Assembly (NCBI GenBank): GCA_903929885.1
Contig: CAIYWI010000126.1
Location: 34,475-98,474, forward strand
DNA length: 64,000 nucleotides
Origin: an uncultured Phycisphaerales bacterium
GTDB taxonomy: Bacteria > Planctomycetota > Phycisphaerae > Phycisphaerales > UBA1924
Direction: 5' to 3'
Part shown: piece by piece, positions 57,001 through 64,000 of the stretch
How positions within the stretch are numbered: position 1 is the first letter of the stretch
Layout of the letters: each line of letters opens with the position of its first letter
Made by a program: the position numbers and the translations under genes
The notes under the pieces: generated by a model
Database searches by the model: none
What the model was told of the DNA's origin: nothing
What the model saw: only the letters and a program-made list of their open reading frames with translations

Positions 57001-60000
57001 CCGCCGGCAGCACCATCGGCGGCCTGCTCGTCAGCCAGAACCCCGCCTCCTACGTCGATGGCGCTCCGCGGTCCGGCACCTACGAAGGTCAACGCGGCAT
57101 CCGCCTCAACACGGGCGCCGGCTCCGACATCCGCTTCGCCGACATCCAGCGAGTCGATCTGCTGAACGGCCTCGACATCCGCTACCCGATCATCGGCGGC
57201 CAGCTCCTCGAAATGATCGACGACGGCGGCGCGTCCGTCCAGATCTCGATCAACGGTCCCGCGGGCCAGGTGCTCGGCGAAGTCATCGCCCTCCCCGTCG
57301 ACGGTTCGCAGGGCGTCGCCATCGCCGCCATCAACGCCGACCTCACCGGCGGTCGGACGCTCCGCATCAACGGCGTCGATCCGCTCGGCGCCGGCGTCAT
57401 CGGCATCGGCCGCATCAACGCCATCGGCGACGGCACCTCCATCATCAGCATCGGCGGCAACGTCGAGATCGATGTCTGGCGGATCGACGAGCAGAACCTC
57501 CTCGGCACCGGCGCCGCCGCCGCGGCCGGGTTCGGCTCCATCATCAACAACACCCCCAATGGCGACATCGTCGCCATCGACGTCATCGCGGTGAACATCG
57601 TCAGCGTCGACGGCGATCTCGGCCGCACGCAACTCCCCGCCTTCGGCCCCCGTCTCATCGGTCCGCGGCTTGGCATCGACGACGCTCTCGTCGGCGATGT
57701 CGGCGGCGCGTTGGGCACCGCCCCGGGCCTCTACGACACCTCGCTGGGCGGCAACAAGATCCTCCGTGCCATCCGCGACTCCGACACCCGCGAGGGCCAA
57801 GCCGCCCTCGACGACATCGGCTTCCCGATCGACCCCGACCTCAACGGCCTGGTCGTCCGCACCGGCAACGTGCAGCAGGTTCGCGCCAAGGGCGCCATCG
57901 GCGACGTCATCCTTCAGGGGGCCACCGGCACCCTCCAGGTCGTCACCGCCAACTACGACCTCTTGGGCCTGCCGGGTCGGTTCGAAGGCATCGTCGGCAC
58001 CATCTACGCCGACAACATCGTTCGCGCCGAGGTCGGTGACGGCTTGGCCAAGCCCAACCCCTCGCCCCTGGCCACCAGCGGCATCTTCGCCGCCAACAAC
58101 ATCGGCGAAGTCACCTCCCTCAAGCTCGACGGCTCGGTCGTCGTCGAGGGCCCCATCTCCGCCGCCAACCGTCAGCCCGATGTCTCGGCCCTGATCATGG
58201 ATGGCATCAACGCCATCACCTTCACCAACGCCCAGCTCCGAAACGTCTACATCGGGTCGCAGGACCTCGACGGCTTCTGGCAGAGCTTCCTCTACGGCGA
58301 CGACAACAACAGCCGCGGCGGCATCGGCGATGTCCGCATCACCGCCGGCAACCTCTTCTCGTCGAGCATCTCGGGCGGTCAGGTTCGCGCCGTCGACATC
58401 GCCGGCGGCTTCTTCGACGCCTCGACCATCTTCGCCACCGACGAGATCGGCACCATCAACGTCGCCGGGTTCCGCAACTCGACGCTCACCGGCAGCCTCG
58501 ACGAGCTGAGCCTCAATCGCATCACGGGCGCCCGCGATGCCCAGCGCATCACCGCCACCGGCGACATGAACGATCTCACGATCGACATCACCGGTCGCGT
58601 CCGCCTTGGCATCAACGCCGCCAACATCAACCGCTCCGCCATCGACGTCGACAACGACCTCGCGCTGCTCACCGCCACCGGCGGCATCCGCACCACCAAC
58701 GTGACGGTCGGCCAGCTCCCCGCCGTCTCCGCTCGCGACTTCTACGCCTCGTCCTTCCTGGTCTCGGGCGCCATCACCACCTTCACCGCCTCCAACACCA
58801 TCGTCAACACCCGCATCGAGGTCACCGGCCCCGCCGGCTCCATCGGCGCCGTCACCAGCGCCAACGGCATCAGCGGCGCCATCGTCGCCAGCGGTCCCAT
58901 CGGCTCGGTCACCGCCACGGCGGGCGACATCGACGCCCAGATCGCCACCACCACCAGCCGCGGCAACGTCGGCACCGTCAGCGCGGGCCGCGACCTTGCC
59001 ATCCGCACCGACGTCAGCGGCAACATCACCGGCCTCTCCGCCGGTCGAAACATCGGAACCCTCGGCCGCCCCTCCTCCATCCTCGTCCGCGGCGACCTCA
59101 CCAACCTCTCCATCCCCACCGGCTCGCTCTACAGCGAAATCCGCGTGGGCGGTTCCATCTCCGGCGCGGTCGCCATCGGCGGCACCGTCGTCAAGCCCTC
59201 CGACAACCGCGTCTCCAACGGTTCCATCATCGCCTTCGGCGCCATCAAGACCGTCGCCATCGGCGGCGATTACGACGGCGACATCATCAGCCACTCCGGC
59301 GGCATCGCCAGCGTCGCCATCACCAACGGCTCCTTCCTCCCCGGACGCACCATCGCCGCCTACGACGGCAGCATCGCCAGTCTGGTCATCACCAACGGCA
59401 ACCTCTACGGCAACGTGCACGCCGATCTCGACATCACGCTGCTGAGCGTGATCGGCGGCGTCGACGGCGTCTTCGGCGACGTGGGCGTCAACCCCGCCCT
59501 GTCCTCGGCCGTCCGCTACGACGATCGTCGCAACCAGCTCCCGCCCGGCGTCCGCGAGGCCGCCGCGATCCAAGGGCCGACCATCTCGGCGGGCCGCAAC
59601 ATCGTCAAGTTCGATGTCACCGGCGGCGACGTCTTCGAGACCTCCGTCCGCGCCGGTCGCGCCATCTCCGCCATCGCCATCACCGGCAGCGTCGGCAACG
59701 ACACGCTCACGACGGGCTTCGGCTCGTACTTCGCCGCGGGCGACGCCATCACCTCCATCACCGTCGGCGGCACCGTCTCCAAGACGCGGTTTGTCGCCGG
59801 TCTGGTCGACCTGGGCGCCGACAAGGCCCTCGGCGGCACGCTCCTCAACGCCGACATCGTGAAGTCGGGCACCATCGCCCTCGTCTCGGTCGCCGGCCGC
59901 GTCAGCGATTCGACCTTCTCCGCCGGCATGAACGCCGGTGTCGACGGTCTCTACAACACCGCCGACGACACCACCGCCATCGGCATCTCGGCCGTCAACA

Positions 60001-63000
60001 CGCTGACCTTCGGTTCGGTGGGCGCGGGCGTGAGCGTCTTCGGCGACACCCTCTCGGCCGCCGTCGCCGCCGATGCTCGCTTCACCAAGGGCGGCACCAA
60101 CGCCCCCAACTCCAACCCGCTCATCCAGTCCGCCGCCACCGTGCCTCCCGGCGGCGTCACCTTCAACGCCGGCACCCGCACCTTCGCCGTCACCGGCGGC
60201 ACCGTGACCATTACGCTCGTGGGCCCCGGCTCGGCCAACTACAACGCCGCCTCCACCACCCTCCGCCTCATCAACACCACGGTCGCCTCGTCGGTCACGA
60301 TCGTCGCGAGCTCCGGCTCGCTCGCCGACTTCGACGTCATCACCAACGACGACGCCGCACTCGGCGGCCTGGCCGTCTCGGCCGCCCTCACCGGCGACAG
60401 CGACATCGCCATCGACGGCGGCGTGACCACCATGACGCTCGGCCGCGTCGAGGGCACCGGCAACATCTTCGTCGGCGGCGACGTCACCACGTTCACCATC
60501 GCCGCCCTCGTCGGCGGCTTCCTCGAACTCCGCTCGGTCACCACGCTGACCGTCAACGGCCAGTTCGGCGCGACCAATCCCCTGACCACCGGCGAGGCGT
60601 CCATCAGCGCCCTGTCGCTGGGTGCGGTGAACATCACCGGGGCGGCTCGCGGCCTGATCAGCGTCGATCGCGAAGCGGCCAGCATCGCCGCCGGCTCGAT
60701 CGAGCGTTCGCTCATGCGGTTCGGCAACTCGGTCGGCCCCGTCACGGCCGCCTCGATCCGCACGACCGTCATCAGCGCTGGCGACTCCATCGGCGCGGTC
60801 GCCGTCAGCGGCGACTTCTTCGACTCGGCCCTCGTGGCCGGTCTCGACTTGGGATCCGACGCCTTCTACGGCGGCGCCGGCCGCGCGGCCGACGTGCTCT
60901 CCACCGGTTCGGTGGGCGCCGTCACCGTCGGCGGCAACTTCCAGGAATCCGACATCACCGCGGGCTTCAACCGCGGCGGCGACTCGTTCTTCGGCACCAG
61001 CGACGACACCGTCGCCGCGGGCCGCGGCAGCATCGCCTCGGTCACCGTCGGCGGCAGCGGCGTGGGCTCCACCCGTTCCACCGAGTCGTACCGCATCGCC
61101 AGCAGCGGCACCCTCGGCCCCATCCGCATCGGCGGCGCGGCCTTCTCGGGTTCCCGCGGCAACTTCGCCGTCGAGGCCCCGTTGCTCGCACCCGACGCCG
61201 GTCGCGTCGTCGAGATTCGCACCACCGTCGACAGCCGCGTCTTCACGGCCAACCTCATCTTCAACCAGCCCATCGACTTCGCCACCCTCAGCCCGTCGCT
61301 CTCGGTCAGCGAGGTTCGTGGCAATGGCGACATCGAGATCCGCCTCATCGAGGGCGTCGACTACACCCTCAAGTACGTCCCGGGCTCTTCGACCGCTCAG
61401 GTGGTCTTCTCCCGCGCCATCACCGATCGCAACCTCCCCATCGTGCCTGACAAGCCGGGCCCGGGCGTCTACCGCTTCCTGATCGACGAATCGATCTTCC
61501 GCACCAAGCTCGTCGGTCAGGGCCTCGACGGCAACGCCGATGGCTTCAGCCGCTCCGGCGACGACTTCAGCCAGGATGCCATCGTCGGCGATGCCGGCGA
61601 CAAGATCACGCCCTTCGTCGCCACCGTCAACAACTTGGTCAACGGCGCGACGGTCCCCTATCGCGTCGACATGTACGGCGCCACCAACCTCAACTTCGTC
61701 CTCGATTCCAACGACGCCGCGGACAACCTCCCCGACATCAACCGTCCCTACATCCTCCGCGGCTTCATCGGCGACCATCCCGACAACGACACCAGCCTGT
61801 TCCGCTTCGCCGGCGACGTCGACGTCTACGCCGTGACGCTGCAGGCCGGACAGATCCTGCGGCTGGGCAAGATGGGCGGCACCGCCAGTCTCGCCAACCT
61901 CGCCCTCTACGACGCCCAGTTGGGCGAGCAGCCCGCCGTGGGCGGCATCACCGCCTTCACCAACACGCTGCCCCCGCCCGCCGGCCTCGAGACCGACACC
62001 ACCTTCGCCCGCGCCTACCTCATCCAGCAGACCGGCACCTATTACATCGTCGTCGGCAATGCCGACACGCTCAACGACGCCAGCGTCAACAACGCCGATC
62101 AGTTCCCGCTGCAGGTCGGCGACTACAACTTCTCCATCGAGGTCTTCGACGACGGCGACAGCGGCTTCACCAGCCCCACCGACAGCGGCAACGGCACCAA
62201 CGTCGTCAACGCTCCCCCGGCCCAGGACTTCGCCGGTCTTGACGGCATCCTGGGCACCGCCGACGATCTCACGCAGATCGTCACCGGCGGCTACACCTTC
62301 ACCCGCGATGTCGCTTCCAACACCGTCAGCGGCGCCAACGCCGCAGGCGTGGTCTCGACCCGCGACGCCTCGGGACGGTTGGTCTCGACGATCTCGGCGG
62401 CCATCGGACCCAAGGGCCGCGCGGGCGTCCCCTCCGATCTCATCGCCTCCGACGTCGACGTCTTCCACCTCAACAACCGCCTCCCGATCGCTCCGGGCAC
62501 CAAGCTGAAGCTGACGGTCAAGCTCAGCCAGTTCGGCGCCGACCTCGGCAGCGCATCGCCCGCGACCTTCTCCGACAACCGTGGCTCCGTCCAGTTCGGC
62601 TTCTTCGACACCTCCCTGTCGACCGCCGTCGGCGATGCCACGCTCGTCTTCAGCCCCACCGACTTCCTCCCCTACGGCGGCACGCCCAACACCCTCATCG
62701 CCGATGACGGCACCACCCGCTACGGCTACGACGCCAACGGCGACTTCTTCGCCGAGTTCATCGTGCCCTCGCGGCTGGGCAGCACCGGCGCGGGCACCTT
62801 CGCCGCCTATATCCAGGGCGTCTACAACTCCGACTACCAACTCGAGGTCGTCACCGACGGCACGGGCTCGGCCACGCTCAAGTCGCAGAACGTCTTCATC
62901 GAGACTCGCGGCGGCTCGGTCGACTGGCTCCAGGTCGGCGGCATCACCAGCGAGTTTGGCGGGCTCGACATCTCCACGCTGGGCTTCACCGGCGTGGCCA

Positions 63001-63626
63001 CCAACGGCCAAGCCGTCAATGACTACTTCCTCGGCCGCCTGGTGTCGAGTCTCAACTCGCTCTACCAGGGCGCGGGCTACGACGTCACCTTCTCGACCAA
63101 CCCGGCCGACTTCGAGTTCGAGCCCTTCTCGACCGTGTACCTCTCGGGCACGGCCGATCCGGTCTTCGCCCTGTACAACTCCTTCGCCGGCGCGTTCAAC
63201 TTCGACTTCATCAGCCAGGCCTTCCGCAGCACCCAGCCCTACGGCTTCAGCAAGCACGTCGACCCCTTCAACGTCGATGTCGAGGACGACGCGGTCGTCT
63301 TCATCCCGACCTTCGCCATCCAGGGCATCACGCCCGGTCAGGCGGGCCTCGATCAGCTCACGCAGTCGGTCACGGGCGCCATCTCGCGTCGCGTGGGCGA
63401 GTTGATGGGCCTGCGAATGACCGAGGACATCGCCGCCGGTTCCACGACGTTCGACCCGATGGCCGCCAACTCCCCCGAGTCGCTCCCCGGCACCGGCCGG
63501 GCCTACTCGCTCAGCAACACCAGCCGTCGCCTCTCGAACGGCTTCGACACCATCACCAACACCAACTTCTACCTCGGCAACCAGAACACCGTCTCGCTCC
63601 TCGATCAGGTGCTCGCCCGCCGCTGA
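54048..63626 (+). CDS. Giant LEPR-XLL-type surface protein (3192 residues)
   Basis: The protein begins with a basic stretch and the LEPR-XLL-type motif VEQLERRQMLFS (residues 40-51), an N-terminal tag typical of very large planctomycete extracellular proteins. No signal peptide is seen. The body contains a PPC-like beta domain (about 690-790) and a very long region of short repeated strands (about 800-2350) of the form I/V-x-x-I/V-x-x-GDL/GNI-G-S-L/V, suggesting a parallel beta-solenoid. A second PPC-like region (about 2560-2720) and a matrixin-like C-terminal domain (about 2960-3192) follow. In that domain the zinc motif is replaced by RRVGELMGLRMT. Function is unknown; a structural or adhesive role is most plausible. 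Confidence 0.85.
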   Translation: MGRSNNINRPFVRTSRHAASKGEGVAGLRAKAGLTERPSVEQLERRQMLFSLTISADSVDPNTGLGSANAFFHYYVPYLATSQTFTDVPAQTQTEGFDQENYGPIGSGQVFGQSGLEFRHNINPAGDIRLAATPQTQDNNARYVRIDLNETGEYFALRFRADGTDPNAPRVAVRSASFAVQGDPAAVGGDNTGLLYNFLRADLYLNDQVIASFTGNQLRALINDGTPQGNVNGVGNFRVQAPAATPAFDELRFTMLTPPPPGAFRTPFIIDDVSFDQTPNKYGALMDSRAFGAAVALTGPVGATVTFFDLYGRDMLGNLAGIPAGNAQANPGDLDDNGIPDRNDGIGRIRFSGTDSRTSFIMLGGELGTATERPEAFDANALIPRVFWDGTYTLTLKDDLLGLYDDFETAGFGFAAERRNTQVEITGMPPGSGSVVVGSPFIRDNANAAAYNPEGFALQNGQPIRTVTTGFTRTDQGLFLEDGSSIGSMTINGMLFGASKFNGFVDRLSVGNLMGSVTVAGDLGSLVVAADAGIWSPDPDFAFQDGTPLDQNNKTNALVVVGRTAGQVLIGGRSQLDLTVVGDLNSPATKPQRDSSVYYELEAYSGAAPGAGRAVGLSQAASNVTLNTQVSSTLGRTGGQPVVFGNNFLRNDSVLAAEIINSQSSGVRIKGELSQQDPFNGEDEADVYGFAVSGSETINFQATVTSGANIGADPASLYIRIVDSDGVVVAAPDRPGRSGRFVATNLNFKPDSPGIYYLVVMDPNGSTETGAGPLPYAIAISGLATTSLGAYRTGAGQGLTDVGSGEGSSVTVLSGNIGSVRLGTAFLANNGADADPTAITNTVQGADDAMSWQGGSISTPGSIFNITTGSDIGQPGGNTAGNTTITVAIGGDLGSLITGMSPLLAGPDSANSGDVNFLNLDVGGRIGLLDIRGGVGMDQDSDDPRASRGINSLNIRTGLNGLGGSIGLIKVAFHVAGDTMNVTTPAGSTIGGLLVSQNPASYVDGAPRSGTYEGQRGIRLNTGAGSDIRFADIQRVDLLNGLDIRYPIIGGQLLEMIDDGGASVQISINGPAGQVLGEVIALPVDGSQGVAIAAINADLTGGRTLRINGVDPLGAGVIGIGRINAIGDGTSIISIGGNVEIDVWRIDEQNLLGTGAAAAAGFGSIINNTPNGDIVAIDVIAVNIVSVDGDLGRTQLPAFGPRLIGPRLGIDDALVGDVGGALGTAPGLYDTSLGGNKILRAIRDSDTREGQAALDDIGFPIDPDLNGLVVRTGNVQQVRAKGAIGDVILQGATGTLQVVTANYDLLGLPGRFEGIVGTIYADNIVRAEVGDGLAKPNPSPLATSGIFAANNIGEVTSLKLDGSVVVEGPISAANRQPDVSALIMDGINAITFTNAQLRNVYIGSQDLDGFWQSFLYGDDNNSRGGIGDVRITAGNLFSSSISGGQVRAVDIAGGFFDASTIFATDEIGTINVAGFRNSTLTGSLDELSLNRITGARDAQRITATGDMNDLTIDITGRVRLGINAANINRSAIDVDNDLALLTATGGIRTTNVTVGQLPAVSARDFYASSFLVSGAITTFTASNTIVNTRIEVTGPAGSIGAVTSANGISGAIVASGPIGSVTATAGDIDAQIATTTSRGNVGTVSAGRDLAIRTDVSGNITGLSAGRNIGTLGRPSSILVRGDLTNLSIPTGSLYSEIRVGGSISGAVAIGGTVVKPSDNRVSNGSIIAFGAIKTVAIGGDYDGDIISHSGGIASVAITNGSFLPGRTIAAYDGSIASLVITNGNLYGNVHADLDITLLSVIGGVDGVFGDVGVNPALSSAVRYDDRRNQLPPGVREAAAIQGPTISAGRNIVKFDVTGGDVFETSVRAGRAISAIAITGSVGNDTLTTGFGSYFAAGDAITSITVGGTVSKTRFVAGLVDLGADKALGGTLLNADIVKSGTIALVSVAGRVSDSTFSAGMNAGVDGLYNTADDTTAIGISAVNTLTFGSVGAGVSVFGDTLSAAVAADARFTKGGTNAPNSNPLIQSAATVPPGGVTFNAGTRTFAVTGGTVTITLVGPGSANYNAASTTLRLINTTVASSVTIVASSGSLADFDVITNDDAALGGLAVSAALTGDSDIAIDGGVTTMTLGRVEGTGNIFVGGDVTTFTIAALVGGFLELRSVTTLTVNGQFGATNPLTTGEASISALSLGAVNITGAARGLISVDREAASIAAGSIERSLMRFGNSVGPVTAASIRTTVISAGDSIGAVAVSGDFFDSALVAGLDLGSDAFYGGAGRAADVLSTGSVGAVTVGGNFQESDITAGFNRGGDSFFGTSDDTVAAGRGSIASVTVGGSGVGSTRSTESYRIASSGTLGPIRIGGAAFSGSRGNFAVEAPLLAPDAGRVVEIRTTVDSRVFTANLIFNQPIDFATLSPSLSVSEVRGNGDIEIRLIEGVDYTLKYVPGSSTAQVVFSRAITDRNLPIVPDKPGPGVYRFLIDESIFRTKLVGQGLDGNADGFSRSGDDFSQDAIVGDAGDKITPFVATVNNLVNGATVPYRVDMYGATNLNFVLDSNDAADNLPDINRPYILRGFIGDHPDNDTSLFRFAGDVDVYAVTLQAGQILRLGKMGGTASLANLALYDAQLGEQPAVGGITAFTNTLPPPAGLETDTTFARAYLIQQTGTYYIVVGNADTLNDASVNNADQFPLQVGDYNFSIEVFDDGDSGFTSPTDSGNGTNVVNAPPAQDFAGLDGILGTADDLTQIVTGGYTFTRDVASNTVSGANAAGVVSTRDASGRLVSTISAAIGPKGRAGVPSDLIASDVDVFHLNNRLPIAPGTKLKLTVKLSQFGADLGSASPATFSDNRGSVQFGFFDTSLSTAVGDATLVFSPTDFLPYGGTPNTLIADDGTTRYGYDANGDFFAEFIVPSRLGSTGAGTFAAYIQGVYNSDYQLEVVTDGTGSATLKSQNVFIETRGGSVDWLQVGGITSEFGGLDISTLGFTGVATNGQAVNDYFLGRLVSSLNSLYQGAGYDVTFSTNPADFEFEPFSTVYLSGTADPVFALYNSFAGAFNFDFISQAFRSTQPYGFSKHVDPFNVDVEDDAVVFIPTFAIQGITPGQAGLDQLTQSVTGAISRRVGELMGLRMTEDIAAGSTTFDPMAANSPESLPGTGRAYSLSNTSRRLSNGFDTITNTNFYLGNQNTVSLLDQVLARR

Positions 63627-63653
63627 GCCGCGATAGCAGTTGAATCCTCCACA

Positions 63654-63680
63654 CAGGCCCGCCCTCCGGCGGGCCTGTTT
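63654..63680 (+). terminator. Intrinsic terminator after the giant gene
   Basis: CAGGCCCGCC and GGCGGGCCTG form a perfect 10-base-pair stem with loop CTCC, followed by TTTC. It lies 27 bases after the stop codon. Confidence 0.85.
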
Positions 63681-63725
63681 CATGATGGACGCCCGCGACC
63701 AATCGCGAAGCGATGCTCGTTGACA

Positions 63726-63964
63726 GCCGGGGGTAGCGGCGCTTCGCCGCAACCCCCGGTCACGCGCCGCGCACGGCCCAGACCCCCGAAGGGGTCGCCG
63801 CGGGAACGCACATGACGATCGACGCTGCGTCAACGTTGCATGCGACGGCGCTGGGTTGATGCCGCGGAAACGCCTTCGGCGTTGGGCGCTTCGTTCGTCC
63901 CGCACCGGGGGTGTCGGCGAAGCGCCGACACCCCCGGCTCTCGACGAACACGCCTCCGGCGTGT
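63726..63964. repeat. Cluster of five palindromic hairpins
   Basis: Five inverted repeats lie within 240 bases, at 63726-63760, 63781-63796, 63869-63883, 63905-63937 and 63948-63964. The fourth is a perfect 15-base-pair stem (CCGGGGGTGTCGGCG with its complement) and shares its outer arms CCGGGGGT/ACCCCCGG with the first. Loops are short (AAG, CTT, TTC, TCC). No T-tracts follow, so they are not terminators. The layout resembles REP/BIME-type extragenic palindromes. The stretch 63681-64000 contains no gene I can support. Confidence 0.65.
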
Positions 63965-64000
63965 CGCACGCGTCGATCAACGCCAGACCCACTCGCGAAG

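Noticed and set aside
63726..63964. CRISPR array
   Set aside because: The repeats are individual palindromes with unequal spacing and different cores; there are no constant direct repeats with spacers.
55833..63992. Minus-strand open frame of 2719 codons opposite the giant gene
   Set aside because: An extreme Asp/Gly/Ala/Glu-rich antisense shadow of the repetitive LEPR-XLL gene, without start signals or a domain.

Overview
The window is 64 kb of high-GC bacterial chromosome with strongly GC-biased third codon positions. It most likely comes from a planctomycete of the class Phycisphaerae. The basis is protein-family inference: several secreted proteins end in paired Asp/Gly-rich calcium-loop repeats of the form DxNxDGGxDGxDVxxFFxxWExGC (a GC-type dockerin-like tail), one giant surface protein opens with a LEPR-XLL-type motif, and there is a short-tail PEP-CTERM-like anchor. 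Genes for outer-membrane lipid export and type IV pili indicate a diderm envelope. No rRNA, tRNA, CRISPR array, insertion sequence or prophage was recognised.

Layout. 1-1843: the 3' end of glmS, then purE and a DapB-fold dehydrogenase. 2078-7177: a tight type IV pilus/type II secretion operon (pilM, pilN, pilO, a GspB/PilP-like gene, pilB). 7199-13365 (minus): miaB and a very large secreted PQQ-propeller protein. 13556-15494: a small membrane protein and a cytochrome c-glucose/sorbosone dehydrogenase fusion. 15528-18508 (minus): threonine aldolase, a DUF72 protein and an unknown protein, with an opposite-strand mini-transcript (strong RBS, 21-codon ORF, perfect terminator) between the first two. 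18748-23802: DegT aminotransferase, ribosomal protein L28, two secreted proteins and a nucleotide-sugar epimerase. 23807-27730 (minus): a secreted metallopeptidase and an isolated atpA. 28037-29836: a TPR/O-GlcNAc-transferase-like protein. 30050-36109 (minus): a five-gene envelope operon (LptF/G permease, ArnT-like glycosyltransferase, PAP2 phosphatase, second LptF/G permease, PhoU).

36554-38448: a PGRP-fold protein that has lost key zinc and catalytic residues, then a Ser/Thr kinase. 38470-41807 (minus): flhA without flagellar neighbours, overlapped by a previously uncalled 51-residue membrane protein, an ArfB/RF-1-domain protein, and 3-hydroxyanthranilate dioxygenase with a histone-like basic tail. 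41941-49247: a cluster of dockerin-tailed secreted proteins (trypsin-like protease, a frameshifted remnant of a dockerin gene, subtilase) with a methyltransferase-like gene. 49359-53631: a methyltransferase, a UbiD-family decarboxylase and a membrane-anchored solute-binding protein. 54048-63626: a 3192-residue LEPR-XLL surface protein ending in a matrixin-like domain whose three zinc histidines are gone. 63627-64000: a dense cluster of palindromes.

The themes are cell-surface construction (pilus machinery, lipid export and modification, anchored proteases, the giant surface protein) mixed with ordinary housekeeping genes. The best candidates for undescribed biology are the envelope operon, the orphan FlhA with its coupled mini-membrane protein, the family of dockerin-tailed proteases, the pseudo-metalloprotease end of the giant protein, and the standalone mini-transcript at 16.7-16.95 kb.
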